This document shows, in pieces, positions 29,725 to 40,080 of a DNA stretch of 64,000 bases; position 1 is the first letter of the stretch, and every line of letters begins with the position of its first letter. The position numbers and the translations under genes were made by a program. This DNA comes from Emiliania huxleyi CCMP1516 (Eukaryota > Haptophyta > Isochrysidales > Noelaerhabdaceae). The DNA lies in contig NW_005197877.1 in the NCBI RefSeq assembly GCF_000372725.1, positions 563,417 through 627,416 on the forward strand, read 5' to 3'. The notes below the pieces were generated by a model. The model did no database searches. It had not been told where the DNA came from and saw only the letters and a list, made by a program, of their open reading frames with translations.

Positions 29725-32700
29725 TTGACGCAACCGTGGAGCAAGGCGGCCGAGCCGCCGAGCCTCGCGTCGCGCGAGGGCGCGCGGTCGCTGGAGGCGA
29801 AGCTGCAGGACGCTCTCGCCCGTATTGAGACGCTTGAGCAGGAGCTCGCCTCCCACCGCGGGCGGGGCAAGCGCGAGGCGGCCGGCCGCGGCGGCGGGAC
29901 AGAGTACACGGTCTCGTTCAAGAAGCTCAAGTCGGACGGCTATCGCCTCGATCCGTACGTGCAGGACATGATGAGGCGGCTGTGCGAGTGCTGCAACATG
30001 ACCTTCGAGGCCGCGGCGATGGCGAACGACCTCATCATCGCGATGCACACGCGCTCCGAGGTCACCGCCGGCATGCAGATCAACGCGACGAACGTCAAGA
30101 ATGCGTACTTGCGGCTCGGCTGCCTCGATGACTTTCTAGAGAGGCAGGCGCGCCAGGCGGCGCCGGGCATCCACTACGCCATCGCGGCGGACGCTGGCAA
30201 CAAGGAGGGCGGCGAGAAGCAGATGATCATGTTCTCGATGTGGGAGAACGGCAAGCCGATCCTCGTGGTTGGCTCGGCTGCCGCCCTCTCGGGCGACCAG
30301 TCAGCGAGGAACGGGAGCGCCGTCATCATGGCCGAGATTGACCGGCGCGGCTTCGCGCCACGCGGCCTTGTGCAGACGCTGTCGGACGGCGCCGAGCCGG
30401 TCGCTGGCGAGAACGGCGAGATGCAGCGGACCATCAACAGCTGCCGCGAGGGCGCGCCCGTCGGTGCTCCGGTGCAGAGTGCCGTCAAGGAGACGTGCGC
30501 GATCCACGGCAAGGCGCTCGAGGAGAAGCACGGGCTCGAGGCGGGGTACCCGGGCACGTACCTCTGCGAGCTGACGCGGCTAGTTTGGGAGTGCTTCTCG
30601 GTGCGCGGCGGCAACAGCGCGCTCTTCCGTCGGATCTGGACGGCCGAGTGCGGCCTGCCGGGCAAGGTCTACGACCTCTGCCTGGGCAGCCTGCCCGAGC
30701 CGACCGAGTCCAAATGGCAGATCCTCTACGAGGTGTGCCGCCGCCTCACCATGCTCTGCGTGAAGCACCCGGCGGTCCTCGTCGGCGGCTGGATGATCGA
30801 GGACTTCCTCAACCGCTGCCTCTCTCTCCTCCGCGGCACCGTCGACACGGCGATGCCGCAGAAGGCCGGCCAGCACGGCTGCCGCGACAAGATCGAGATC
30901 ATCGCGGGCGCCGTCGGCGAGCGAGACTTTGTGGCGGCGATGTTCATGCTCGTCGACCTGTGGGAGGAGAACTTTGCGTCCTTCCACAAGGCGATGCGTT
31001 CGCCCTCCGAGTTTGGCGGCTTCAAGCACGGCCACATACGGCACGAGATGGCGGTGCACTCGCTGGGCGACCTCGCCTACTACGACGCGGCGGTGAAGGA
31101 TCCGAAGAAGGCGCTGCCGAGCTTCTTCAAGTTCATTGAGAGCAGCCACCGGCGCGGCTTCGCCGAGGTGATGACCGACACCAAGCGCAAGGACCTCATC
31201 AAGCGCGCCATCAAGTGCATCGAGGTGATGCGCGAGCAGCACATCAAGTGGAACGGCACGACCTGGACGCACGCGCGGCACCTTCTCGGCGCGCTCACCT
31301 CCTCCTCCTACGGCCAGCTCACCGCCGGATGGGTGCTCGAGCAGCTCGGCGAGGGGGCGGCGCTGGCTTCGGCACGCGGCGCAGGGCCGACGCCGCAGGC
31401 GCGCGACGCCGTCGGCGAGCTGCTCCGCGCAAAGCTGCTCGAGCGAGAGGCGGATGGCGAGCTGGCAGCAGAGGCGGCGGCGTGGGGGCTGACCCGTCCG
31501 GCCGTGATTGGCGAGCTGCTGACGATCGCGACGGGCGAGAAGACGTTCTCGGAGAGCGCCACGCCGCTCCTCTTCACCGAGATGACCAAGCGGCTCTTCA
31601 TCGGCCTCGCGACCAACCTCTACCTCGAGTCGACCGTCTCTGTGCTCACGCTGCTCGTTAAGCGGCACCCTCAGGCCCACCCGCTCACGATCAACCACGT
31701 CTTTCGCTTCCGCATGAAGCTGGAGGACGAGCGGGCCGCGCTACAGGCAGCAGGCATGCGAGCGAGCTGCGGCGGCGCGCTGCGCGCCGCCGCTCAGTTT
31801 GAGGCGGCGAGGAAGACGCCGCTCAGGGGGCACCGCAATCTCGCGCAGCGGCAGGAGCTCGTCAGGCGCGCGCTCGCGCAGGCCCTGGGCTACGCCTATG
31901 CGCGCTTCTTCTCGCGGCCAAAGGACGGGTCGGGCGTCGCGCAGCTCGTCGCCGCCGAGCGCGCGGCGTACGACAAGGCGCAGGCGGCGCTGCCCGAAGC
32001 GAAGGTCGCCGCGCTCAAGGCGACGTGCTTCTGCGGCCCGACGGGGAAGAGGCGCAAGGCTGCGCAAACGACGCAGACCTGCCGCGGCGTGCTGCAGCCG
32101 CTGGCCGCCCCTGGCACCAAGGTGGCGGCCTCTCGCTTCAACAAGGTGAAGGCGGGCGCGAAGGAGGGCAAGAAGGCGCAGCGCGAGCGCGAGCGCGAGC
32201 GGAGAGCGCACCCGCCGAACAGGCGCAGCAGGCCTATCACCGAGCGAGGGCGGAACAGGCTCATCGAGAAGAGCGACGCGGCGCGGCGCCCAAAGCCGGC
32301 CAAGGCGAGGGCGGCGCCAACGAGGCTGCCCAGCTCTCGAGCGGCGGCGGCGGCGGCGGCGGCGGCGACGCAGAAGGCGGCGGCGGCGGCGGGCTCGGAC
32401 TCGGAGAGCGATGCCGAGGGCAGCGACGGCGGAGGCTCGGACTCGGACTTCTCCGACGACAACTCGGACAGCGAGGAGGAGGAGGGAGAGGAGGAGGAGG
32501 CAGCGGCGGGCGGCGACAGCGCCGAGGCTGCGTCGAGCGCCGCGCAGGGAGAGGCCTCGAGCTCGGCGGAGGCGGCGGCGGAGGCGGACATGTGCGACGA
32601 CGACTGCGATGACGACGATGACGATGGGGCCGCGGCGCATGAGGCGGAGGGGGCAGCCGCCGCGGAGGAGACGGAGCAGCAGGTGAGGGCGGCGTTGGCG

Positions 32701-33093
32701 GCAGCGGCGAGCAGCGGCAGCGGCGCTCTCGATAGCGCCGACGCCTCGGTCGCGGCGCTGAGCGCGAGGGAGGCGGCGGAGGCCGCGGCCCGAGACGTCG
32801 CTTCTCGACTCGAGGCTGAGGCGGCCGCCGCCGCCGCTCGGGCTCAGGAGGCGCGGGCTCGGGTCGAGGCGGAGGGGAAGGTGACGCAGGCGCTCGTCGA
32901 CCATTACGTGGGCGTCGGCGAGCGGCTCAAGGTGATGGTGCGCGCGTATCAGGCGCGGACGGGGTGCTTGCCGACCAGGCAATCAGACATCGGCCCCGAT
33001 TACGCGCGACTTTGCAACGAGTACAACTCCCTCAAGCGGAACCACGAGGGGCTGGCGCAGGCAGCCAAGCGGGCCAGGAGCGCTGGGTCGTGA
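29725..33093 (+). CDS. 1122-residue protein with RNase H-like transposase features
   Basis: One uninterrupted frame. Residues 20-50 form a coiled coil; a globular region from about 60 to 740 follows. Within it HYAIAADAGNKEGGEKQMIM and FSMWENGKPILVVG look like the first strands of an RNase H fold with an Asp in DAGNK; GLVQTLSDGAEPVAG gives a second Asp; ETCAIHGKALEEKHGL resembles the CxxH step of hAT-like transposases; a possible catalytic Glu could not be assigned. A CFCGPTGKRRK motif, a basic stretch, then a long acidic Ser/Glu/Asp region and a C-terminal helical region (ARLCNEYNSLKRNHEG) close the protein. No terminal inverted repeats were found around the gene, so it may be domesticated, a carrier has decayed, or the resemblance is superficial. 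No close family is recognised. Confidence 0.45.
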   Translation: MTQPWSKAAEPPSLASREGARSLEAKLQDALARIETLEQELASHRGRGKREAAGRGGGTEYTVSFKKLKSDGYRLDPYVQDMMRRLCECCNMTFEAAAMANDLIIAMHTRSEVTAGMQINATNVKNAYLRLGCLDDFLERQARQAAPGIHYAIAADAGNKEGGEKQMIMFSMWENGKPILVVGSAAALSGDQSARNGSAVIMAEIDRRGFAPRGLVQTLSDGAEPVAGENGEMQRTINSCREGAPVGAPVQSAVKETCAIHGKALEEKHGLEAGYPGTYLCELTRLVWECFSVRGGNSALFRRIWTAECGLPGKVYDLCLGSLPEPTESKWQILYEVCRRLTMLCVKHPAVLVGGWMIEDFLNRCLSLLRGTVDTAMPQKAGQHGCRDKIEIIAGAVGERDFVAAMFMLVDLWEENFASFHKAMRSPSEFGGFKHGHIRHEMAVHSLGDLAYYDAAVKDPKKALPSFFKFIESSHRRGFAEVMTDTKRKDLIKRAIKCIEVMREQHIKWNGTTWTHARHLLGALTSSSYGQLTAGWVLEQLGEGAALASARGAGPTPQARDAVGELLRAKLLEREADGELAAEAAAWGLTRPAVIGELLTIATGEKTFSESATPLLFTEMTKRLFIGLATNLYLESTVSVLTLLVKRHPQAHPLTINHVFRFRMKLEDERAALQAAGMRASCGGALRAAAQFEAARKTPLRGHRNLAQRQELVRRALAQALGYAYARFFSRPKDGSGVAQLVAAERAAYDKAQAALPEAKVAALKATCFCGPTGKRRKAAQTTQTCRGVLQPLAAPGTKVAASRFNKVKAGAKEGKKAQRERERERRAHPPNRRSRPITERGRNRLIEKSDAARRPKPAKARAAPTRLPSSRAAAAAAAAATQKAAAAAGSDSESDAEGSDGGGSDSDFSDDNSDSEEEEGEEEEAAAGGDSAEAASSAAQGEASSSAEAAAEADMCDDDCDDDDDDGAAAHEAEGAAAAEETEQQVRAALAAAASSGSGALDSADASVAALSAREAAEAAARDVASRLEAEAAAAAARAQEARARVEAEGKVTQALVDHYVGVGERLKVMVRAYQARTGCLPTRQSDIGPDYARLCNEYNSLKRNHEGLAQAAKRARSAGS

Positions 33094-33692
33094 GGTGTGG
33101 CCGGCAGCGGCTCGCGCGGGTGATTTTGAGTCGCGGAATCGCGGATCTCGGTCGCCGCGCGTCTCTGCGCAGAACCCTCTGGTAGTGCGGTATGGTCGGT
33201 GGTCGAGTCTGAGGGTACTGTTATGTGAATTGAGTGTTGTGTGGCGCCCGTCCGGACTCGTGGGGCTGCTGTGAGCCGCTTGGTTCAGCGTCTAAAGGCT
33301 TTAAAGGAACCTCGGCCCACCCCTACGGCTATCCCTTTGGCCTATACCTGCCGTGTGCGACCCCGGCCTCACCGTCTTTCGATATTGCTCGCACACCCAC
33401 TCGTGCGCGCTCTTACACATGTGTCGTTCTCTTGATGTATGTATGTAGAAAGGTGAAGAACAGCCAGGCTCGGACTGGACACCAACGCGGTATGGGTGGA
33501 CGCGAGACAGATGATGACGACACGCACGAGCGACACACAGACACAAACAAGCTCACAAGACACACAGCCAGCTGGCTGCCACACACCCTGAGTTGGCGTA
33601 CACATAACTAAAGGCCACCTCCTCCCTCTTGAGGCGGCCAAGGCGGCATTGTAAATTCTTGTGTTGGCAGCTTCGACTGGGCGAGGCCGACG
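33094..33692. other. intergenic and 5' region of the heparanase-like gene
   Basis: It holds the 59-bp dispersed repeat at 33445-33503. Otherwise only short frames without domains are present. Confidence 0.45.
33445..33503 (+). repeat. 59-bp dispersed repeat, copy 1
   Basis: It runs from GTAGAAAGGTGAAGAACAGC to GGTATGGGTGGACGC and is identical over 59 bp to 45126-45184. It lies about 190 bp before the start codon of the heparanase-like gene, in the same orientation. Confidence 0.92.
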
Positions 33693-35164
33693 ATGAGGCT
33701 GCCGCCAACCAGCGTCACCGCCGCCAAATCTCCGGCCGGCACCATCGACGAGCGCTACCTCTCCTTTTGCGTCGACCTCGGCATGATTGCGCAGCCCACG
33801 CGCTTTTGGAACCCGGACGGCTCCGGCGAGACGGTCGGTGAGCGGCCGCCCTTCGACTTCTCGCGGCCGCGCCTGCGCAGGCTGTGCGGCGCCCTCTCGC
33901 CGGCCTACCTGCGCGTCGGCGGCACCGAGGCGGACCGCGTCTACTACGCGCTGGAGCAGCGCGGGCCGCAGCCGCCGCCTCCCGCGCCGGCCGGGTACGG
34001 CACGGTCGTGACGGGCGGGCAGCTGATTGCGATGGGAGAGTTCGCGAGGGAGGCCGGGCTCGAGATCTCGCTCACGCTCAACGCCGGCTGGGGCAGCCGC
34101 GCCGGCAGCGCGCCGCGCCCCGACGGCTCCGCCGGTGCGTGGCGCCCGGACCAGGCCGTCGAACTGATGCGGTTTGCACTGCATCCTCCCGCACTCCTGC
34201 TCTTGTCCTATTCTACCACACGGGTTGACACACTAGGTTTGCCGAGGAGCACTCCATCCCGATCTCGGTCTACGAGCTAGGCAACGAGCCCAATGCGTGG
34301 CCGCTCTTCCACTCCCCGCCGCTGTTCGTCACTCCAGAGAGCTACACCGCTGACCTCGCCGCACTCGCCGCCGTCCGCGACGTCGAGGCGCCGGCTGCGC
34401 GGCTGTCCGGCCCAGGCACCGCCTTGTGGCGAGATTACCCGAGATTACCCGAGATTGCCCGAGATTACCCGAGATTACCCGAGATAACCCGAGATTAGCC
34501 GCGGCTGTCCGGCCCAGGCACCGCCTTGTGGCGAGATTAGCCGAGATTACCCGAGATTACCCGAGATTACCCGAGATTAGCCGCGGCTGTCCGGCCCAGG
34601 CACCGCCTTGTAGTTAGTATTTAATTGCTAGTTGATTCTTCCAGGCACCGCCTTTTGGCCGGCGATTGGGGAGGTGCCGACGCTGCTTCTGCCCTCTCTC
34701 CTCCGCCGCCGCCTCCCTCGCCTCGCCTCCTCCTTCCTTCCTCGCCTCGCCGCCGCTTCGGCGGCGGCGGAGGCGGGCGGCGCTCCCTCGCCATGCCGCG
34801 CGGACATCCTGTCGTGGCACTACTACCCTGCCCTCTCCGACCGCTCCCCCCTCGCCCGAGCCCACCCCGCCACCCCGCCCGCCGCCGCCCTCGCCGCCGC
34901 TGTCGCCGCCGCCGCAGCCGCAGCAGCAGCCACCGAGGCCGCGACGGCGCGAGCAGCGGCGTTTGCGGCGCTGGCCGCGGCTGCCGCCGCTGCGTCGGCG
35001 CTGCTCGCCGCCGTTTGGAGGCGGAGATTCGCCGAGATTCGCCGAGATGCGCCGAGGTCCTGCAGGCTGGTTTGTGCCTTGTGATTGGTTCGCTGAAGGG
35101 CGGCGGAGTGGCGCCTGCAGGCTGGTTGTGCCCGTGCGGCGGGGCATAACAATACTAATAATAG

Positions 35165-35195
<31 letters not shown>

Positions 35196-37579
35196 CCTGC
35201 AGGCTGGTTGTGCCCGTGCGGCGGGGCATAACAATAATAATAATAATAGTAATAGTATAATAATAATAATAATGATAATCCTGCAGGCTGGTTGTGCCCG
35301 TGCGGCGGGGCATAACAATAATAATAATAATAGTAATAGTAATAATAATAATAGTAATAATAATGATAATCCTGCAGGCTGGTTGTGCCCGTGCGGCGGG
35401 GCATAACAATAATAATAATAATAGTAATAGTAATAATAATAATAGTAATAATAATAATAATAGTAATCCTGCAGGCTGGTTGTGCCCGTGCGGCGGGGCA
35501 TAACAATAATAATAATAATAGTAATAGTAATAATAATAATAGTAATAATAATAATAATAGTAATCCTGCAGGCTGGTTGTGCCCGTGCGGCGGGGCATAA
35601 CAATAATAATAATAATAGTAATAGTAATAATAATAATAGTAATAATAATAATAATAGTAATCCTGCAGGCTGGTTGTGCCCGTGCGGCGGGGCACGCTCC
35701 GCTCCCCGGACGTCCTCGACGTGAGCCGGCAGCTGGCGAGGGGGGTGAGGGGGGCGGCGGCATCGCTGGGCGAGGCGCGCGCAGACCGCATCTCGGCTCC
35801 TCTCGGCTGCTGCTCGGCTGCCTCTCGGCTCCTCTCGGCTGTAGCTCGGCTGCATCTCGGCTCCTCTCGGCTGCATCTCGGCTGCATCTCGGCTGCATCT
35901 CGGCTGTAGCTCGGCTGCATCTCGGCCCCTCTGTCGCTCTCGCTTATGCAAGGCGCGCGCCGCCGCCGCCGCCGCCCGCCCGGCGGCGACGGCGGCGGCG
36001 ACGGCGGCGGCGTGCTCCCCGTCGTGCTGGCTGGGCGAGACTGGGTCTGCGCAGGTCGGGGGGCAGCCGGGCGTGTCTGGGTCTTGGGAGGCGGCTCTGT
36101 GTGTGTGTGTGGTTGTTGGCGGCTCGACCGCCGCTGTGAACAGCGCCTCTTCACACCTCTGGCTGCGACCAGGCGACTCTCTGGTGGCTCGACCAGCTCG
36201 GCCCTCTGCCATGCCGCGTGGTGCTGCGGCCGCTGCGCGAGTGCGTCGACGGACGAGCGTGGGGTGGCGTTGCTTTCTTTTAGGCGGGCTCGCCCTCGAG
36301 GGGACCGAGGTGCAGTGCCGGCAGGCGAGATGAGCCGAGATCAGCCGAGATCAGCCTGAGATGAGCCGAGATCAGCCTCGAGGAGCACGAGGTGCTGCAC
36401 GTAGGCGAGACTGGCAGAGATGAGCCCGCTTGCTTGCCCGCTTGCTTGCCTGTCCCCTCCCTGCCTACCTGCGTCGCCCTGCTTGCCTGTGTTATCTGCC
36501 CCCTCCCCTCCCTTCCTCCCTTCCTTCCTCCCTTCCCCCCTTCCTCTCTTCCTCTCTTCCTCCCTGCCGGCCTGCCTTTCTTTCTCCGCTTCTCCCTCTC
36601 TGATCATCCGAGATCACCCCGAGATCACCCCGAGATCACCCCGAGATCACCCCGAGATCACCCGAGATCGCGCCTAGACCACCCGAGACCACCCGAGTCC
36701 ACCCGAGATCACCCGAGATTGCGCCGAGGTCAGGCGCTTGCCGGCTCCGACTACGGTCTGCTCTCCGAGGAGACACTGCAGCCGACGCCAGACTACTGGG
36801 CGAGCCTGCTCTGGCGGCGGGGAGTTAAGAGTGAATGGTTCTGAGTGAGCAGTCATGAGTGAACAGGCGAGCCTGCTCTGGCGGCGGCTGATGGGCGGCA
36901 CCGCTTTCGCCGTCGCGCTACCGCCAACCGCGCCGCGCTCGCTCCGCGCGCTGCCGCCGCTCGGCACGAGATTGCAATCTCCCGAGACCACCCGAGATTG
37001 CGCGAGGGCCTGTAGGCGCGTACTGCCACTCCGCCCGCGCCGCGCCGTCCGAGCCGCGCCGCCGCGCCTTTCTGCTCCTCAACTTGGGGGGCGAACCGCA
37101 CTCTCTCCGCCTCTGCGTCGGAGGGCGCGGCGGAGGAGGAGGAGGAGGCGGAGGAGGCGGCGGCGGAGGAGGAGGAGGCCTTGCCGGCGAGGGCAGCGGC
37201 GGCGGCGATCGAGCAGTCGGAGGGGAGGGTGGCAGCGCCGTCAGCGGGACGCTGGCGCGCTTGGGCGGCGCCTCTTCACGCTCGCCGCTGCTTCTGTGTC
37301 GCAGGCGCCCCTTGCGAGGTCCTCGAGACGTGGCTGCTCGATGCGGCGTCGGCGGCGGCGACCACAGTCAGCGTCAACGGCGAGGATTGCGGCGGCGGCG
37401 GCGGACGGCCGAGATTAGCCGAGATCACCCGAGACTGGCCGAGGCTAGGCGAGGAGGCGGCGGTGGCATCGGACGGTACGCCGCCCAGTTTCTGCGCCGG
37501 CGAGGGCGGCGCGGGAGGGGTCGTCGAGGTGCCAGCGGGGGCGGCGCTGTTTGCGGTCTGCGCGGCGCTCGCGGCCTGA
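33693..37579 (+). CDS. heparanase-like glycoside hydrolase (GH79), about 12 exons
   Basis: Exons with resolved joins: 33693-34171, 34237-34415, 34645-about 35030, about 35669-35800, about 36010-36090, 36173-36200, 36284-36324, 36734-36799, 36867-36945, 37016-about 37120, 37305-37379, 37449-37579. Family landmarks appear in order: YLRVGGTEADRVYY, TGGQLIAMGEFAREAGLEIS, the proton donor Glu in YELGNEPNAW, DILSWHYYP, SPDVLD, the nucleophile Glu in WLGETGSAQ, LWWLDQLG, EVQCRQALAGSDYGLL, PDYWASLLWRRLMG, AFLLLNLGG and the C-terminal sandwich VLETWLLDAAS...LFAVCAALAA. No N-terminal signal peptide is obvious from 33693; an upstream exon could supply one. GH79 enzymes cut glucuronic-acid bonds in acidic polysaccharides. 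Most introns read GC-AG and are filled with GAGAT-like or AATAAT repeats. Boundaries near 35030-36010 are uncertain. Confidence 0.82.
34402..34660 (+). repeat. exon-edge ladder with CGAGATTACC satellite
   Basis: CGGCTGTCCGGCCCAGGCAC followed by CGCCTTGT occurs at about 34400, 34501 and 34584, and CCAGGCACCGCCTTTTGG at 34641. CGAGATTACC units fill the gaps. AG|GCACCGCC serves as the GC donor at the first copy (34416) and as exon start at the last (34645). Confidence 0.88.
35114..35700 (+). repeat. seven-copy acceptor ladder with AATAAT satellite
   Basis: CTGCAGGCTGGTTGTGCCCG plus TGCGGCGGGGCA begins at 35114, 35197, 35281, 35372, 35469, 35566 and 35663. Spacings are 83, 84, 91, 97, 97 and 97 bp. 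The fill is ATAATAATAGTAAT. Only the last copy continues into coding sequence (GGCACGCTCCGC, GTLRSPDVLD). Confidence 0.92.
35792..35940 (+). repeat. CTCGGCTGCATCT repeat
   Basis: About twelve units of TCTCGGCTSCTCTCGGCTG type fill the intron that precedes the WLGETG exon of the heparanase-like gene. Confidence 0.8.
36325..36733 (+). repeat. GAGATCAGCC / GAGATCACCC satellite intron with pyrimidine tract
   Basis: CGAGATCAGC units (36328-36382), a CTTCCTCCCTTCC-type tract (36455-36600) and CCGAGATCACC units (36608-36720) fill a GC-AG intron (CAG|GCGAGA ... TCAG|GCGCTT). Confidence 0.8.
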
Positions 37580-37944
37580 CTCTGGCGCCTAGCCTAAGGG
37601 AGGGGAGAAGGGGGGGGCGGGAGAGGGTCTAGGCAATCTACTTGTACCCGGGTCCCAGATGCTCTTCATAAATAATAGGGGAAAACACTAAAACAAAAAA
37701 AGGCTGTGTGAATCGTGCGAGGTGCGTGTGCGACCCGCCTTTTGTTGTAAAATTCTGAGAAAAGTTTTGGACGCGTGGAACGTCGCGGCACGACCGGCGG
37801 CGCGCACCACACCTGCGAGGAGCACGCAAAGACGAAGACGCCGCGCACTGTCGGTGAGAAACTGGGCCTCAGGGCAACATGCCTGTTGAGGCTCACCCGC
37901 GCATGGCGCGGCACGCAAGTTCCCCCCCCCCCCCCCTCGCCTGT
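37580..37944. other. convergent 3' region, no gene seen
   Basis: This is the region between the 3' ends of the heparanase-like gene and the minus-strand methyltransferase. It includes an A-rich stretch (37680-37705, possible polyadenylation) and a C run of about 14 at 37921. Confidence 0.45.
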
Positions 37945-39112
37945 TCAGCGTGCGCCCGGGGAGCCCAGTCCGTGGCGGCTCGCTCCCCTTGCCGCCCTCC
38001 GCGCCGCCTTGCCGCCGCCTCCCTCCACCCCCTCCGCCCCCTCCGCTCCGCCACCGCAGCGGCCTTGCCTGTACCGTGCCATCGCCCATCCCCAGCTGCC
38101 GACGCAGAAAGGGGCGCCGCCGCGCTTGGCGCGCAAGCACGGGTTCTCGGGCGAGGAGGCGTTGTACCTCTCCCAGCGCAGAATCTCGACCAGTCCGACC
38201 CTCTGGGCCCGCAGCAGCGCGGCGGTTGGCCCGTCGTTTAGCCCTTTGCCGCTGCCTTTCACGTCGTCGAGCAACAGCGTCGCGCCGCAGGAGGCATGGC
38301 GCTGAAAGTCGACGATGTCCTGGTACGCTCCGCGGTCGGAGTGGTCGCCGTCCACGAGGATGATGTCGCACTTTGCGGGCGGCGACCAGGCGGGCAGCAG
38401 CGCGTGCGAGTCGCCTGTTATTCATTAAACATAGTCAAGTCGGAGTAGTTATTAATTAGGCGGGCAGCAGCGCGTGCCGCGGTGGAGGTCGAACCGCTCC
38501 CGGAAGAGGGTGGAGAGCAGGCCGAGGACGTCGTTTGAGTACGGCTGCCGCGCCTCGTCGAAGGAGTGCGCCACCAGGGTCGGGCTCGCGGTCAGCATGG
38601 CCGCCGTGCCGTGCCCGCCGTTGACACCCGTCTCGCAGTATGTCCTCGCCGACGGGTTCCGCCAGACGAGTTCCGAGTAGGCGAAGAGCTGCACCTTGCG
38701 CATGTAGCCGTACGGGTAGAGTGGCCAGCCCACCCCGCTGTGCGAGTGTATCATCGAGTCGAGCACATTCCTGATGCGGTGGCTGGTGGCGGTGGCGTGG
38801 CGGCGGCAGTGTGTGGCGCTGGAGTCTACTACGCAGCCTCGCTGTGTGTCGTGGTCGTGTGTGTGCGCGCGTGTGAGAGTGGCACCATAACGTGTAGACG
38901 GAGCCGATAAACTCGGGGAACGTTGCCGGTTGGAAGCGCGGGGTCGGCACGCGAACCGACTCGTTGAGGAAGGGAAGAGCGGGATCACTCATGCCCGTCA
39001 TGGCTGTATCGCAGGCTGTGCCGGCTGGCTCCGCCTCCTTCCAGCAGACACTGATAGAGCAGCAGCAGGCAGCCGAGCCGGCGAGTCGCGCCAGCGCTGT
39101 GCTGGAACACAC
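37945..39112 (-). CDS. class I SAM-dependent methyltransferase (Methyltransf_24-like), three exons
   Basis: Exons 39112-38892, 38770-38478 and 38414-37945 join in frame. The N-terminus (LARLAGSAACCCSISVCW) is hydrophobic and may be a signal anchor. Then come VWRNPSARTYCETGVNGGHG (motif I), THSFDEA-like VAHSFDEARQPYSNDVL, LHRGDSHALLPAWSPPAKCD, LVDGDHSDRGAYQDIVDF and TLLLDDVKGSGKG, the standard order of this fold; DGDH is the metal or substrate loop seen in O-methyltransferase relatives. The substrate is unknown. Intron 1 is GT-AG; intron 2 is GC-AG between a 20-bp direct duplication. The Gly-rich C-terminal 35 residues may be read-through of a further intron. Confidence 0.72.
38392..38480. repeat. 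exon-edge duplication with AT-rich filler
   Basis: AGGCGGGCAGCAGCGCGTGC occurs at about 38390-38409 and 38459-38477. The bases between include TTATTCATTAAACATAG and TTATTAATT. The filler is far more AT-rich than its surroundings. Confidence 0.85.
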
Positions 39113-40080
39113 AGAGTTACAACGCCCGCCAAAAAAGAAAAACCAAAATCGTGCAAAAAAGAAAGGAAGGTTGGGCGTTTTTTATGCAAACATGCAAACG
39201 GGACGGCCTGCGCACCTCTAACTATAAGAAGTGTAGCCCACCTTTTGGTGTAACACAAATGAGAAGAGTTGAATGTAAGTGCTCCAAGTGCATGTGCAGC
39301 GTGGCTCTGCGCGCTGCTCCGCGCTGCCCTTCCAGATCGAGGAGATGGCGCAGGCGCCACACACCAAACCCTACCTTGAAGAGCATTGCACGCATATTCC
39401 AGCGAGGGTGTAAGGTTTCGGGGCTAGCGCCGCCGTTGCCACCACACCTTGCCTATGGAGATATCCACCCTTGCCCTTCTACCGCAGGCGGTCGCCGCGC
39501 CCCTCCTCATCACCGAGCCAGGCGCGAAGTACACCTCGCAACACCTGCCCACGGGGGGCCACCTTGGCGCGGATGACTCTGCCGACCCTCAAGCGTGAGA
39601 TGCCGCCGAATAGGGACGCATTGGACCGACTGGCCGTTGGCTAAGCGGGCGCAGCTGAGCAGAAGGAGCCGTGTGCTGGTGCAGCCGGGCAAGCATGGCG
39701 GTTGCTGCGAGGGCAAGCTCTGCACGCTTGATTGCGACGCGCAGTCGCCCCGGCTGCAGAGGGCTCGCCCGCTGTGCGGCGGCTGTCTCTTCTACCGCGG
39801 TCATTGCGTGCGCAAGTGGTTGCCGTGCATGGGGAACTGGATGTCGTGAAAGCACAAAGATTGTGCCGCATGACGTGCGCGGGCCCGCGCGGACCTCGCG
39901 CGGTGTTTTCTTGTTTGTTTTGGCCCACGTTTCATTATAGACGCTTAAGTGCTACGCTGCCTACAACAGAATCGCAGATCTCTCTCTCTCTCTCTCTCTC
40001 TCCAGATCTGTCACGCCGCGGGGCCCTGTCCCGTGTGCGTTAGCCTCTTGAACAGGTGCGTTGCCCAGCTACCTACGGCC
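39113..40080. other. intergenic, no gene seen
   Basis: An A-rich stretch lies at 39130-39170 and a (TC)12 tract at about 39978-40002. Short frames have no domains. It probably contains the promoter of the minus-strand methyltransferase. Confidence 0.45.

Noticed and set aside
28957..30048. 363-codon minus-strand frame
   Set aside because: It is antisense to the transposase-like gene and crosses the hairpin region; Arg/Ala/Pro bias is typical of shadow frames.
30580..32982. Long minus-strand frames opposite the 1122-residue gene
   Set aside because: The plus strand has the natural protein composition and continuous frame; the minus frames are Arg/Leu-rich mirrors.
34614..36212. Long minus-strand frames rich in Leu, Ile and Tyr
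   Set aside because: They translate the AATAAT satellite of a heparanase intron; LLLLL, IIIII and YYYYY runs switch with frame.
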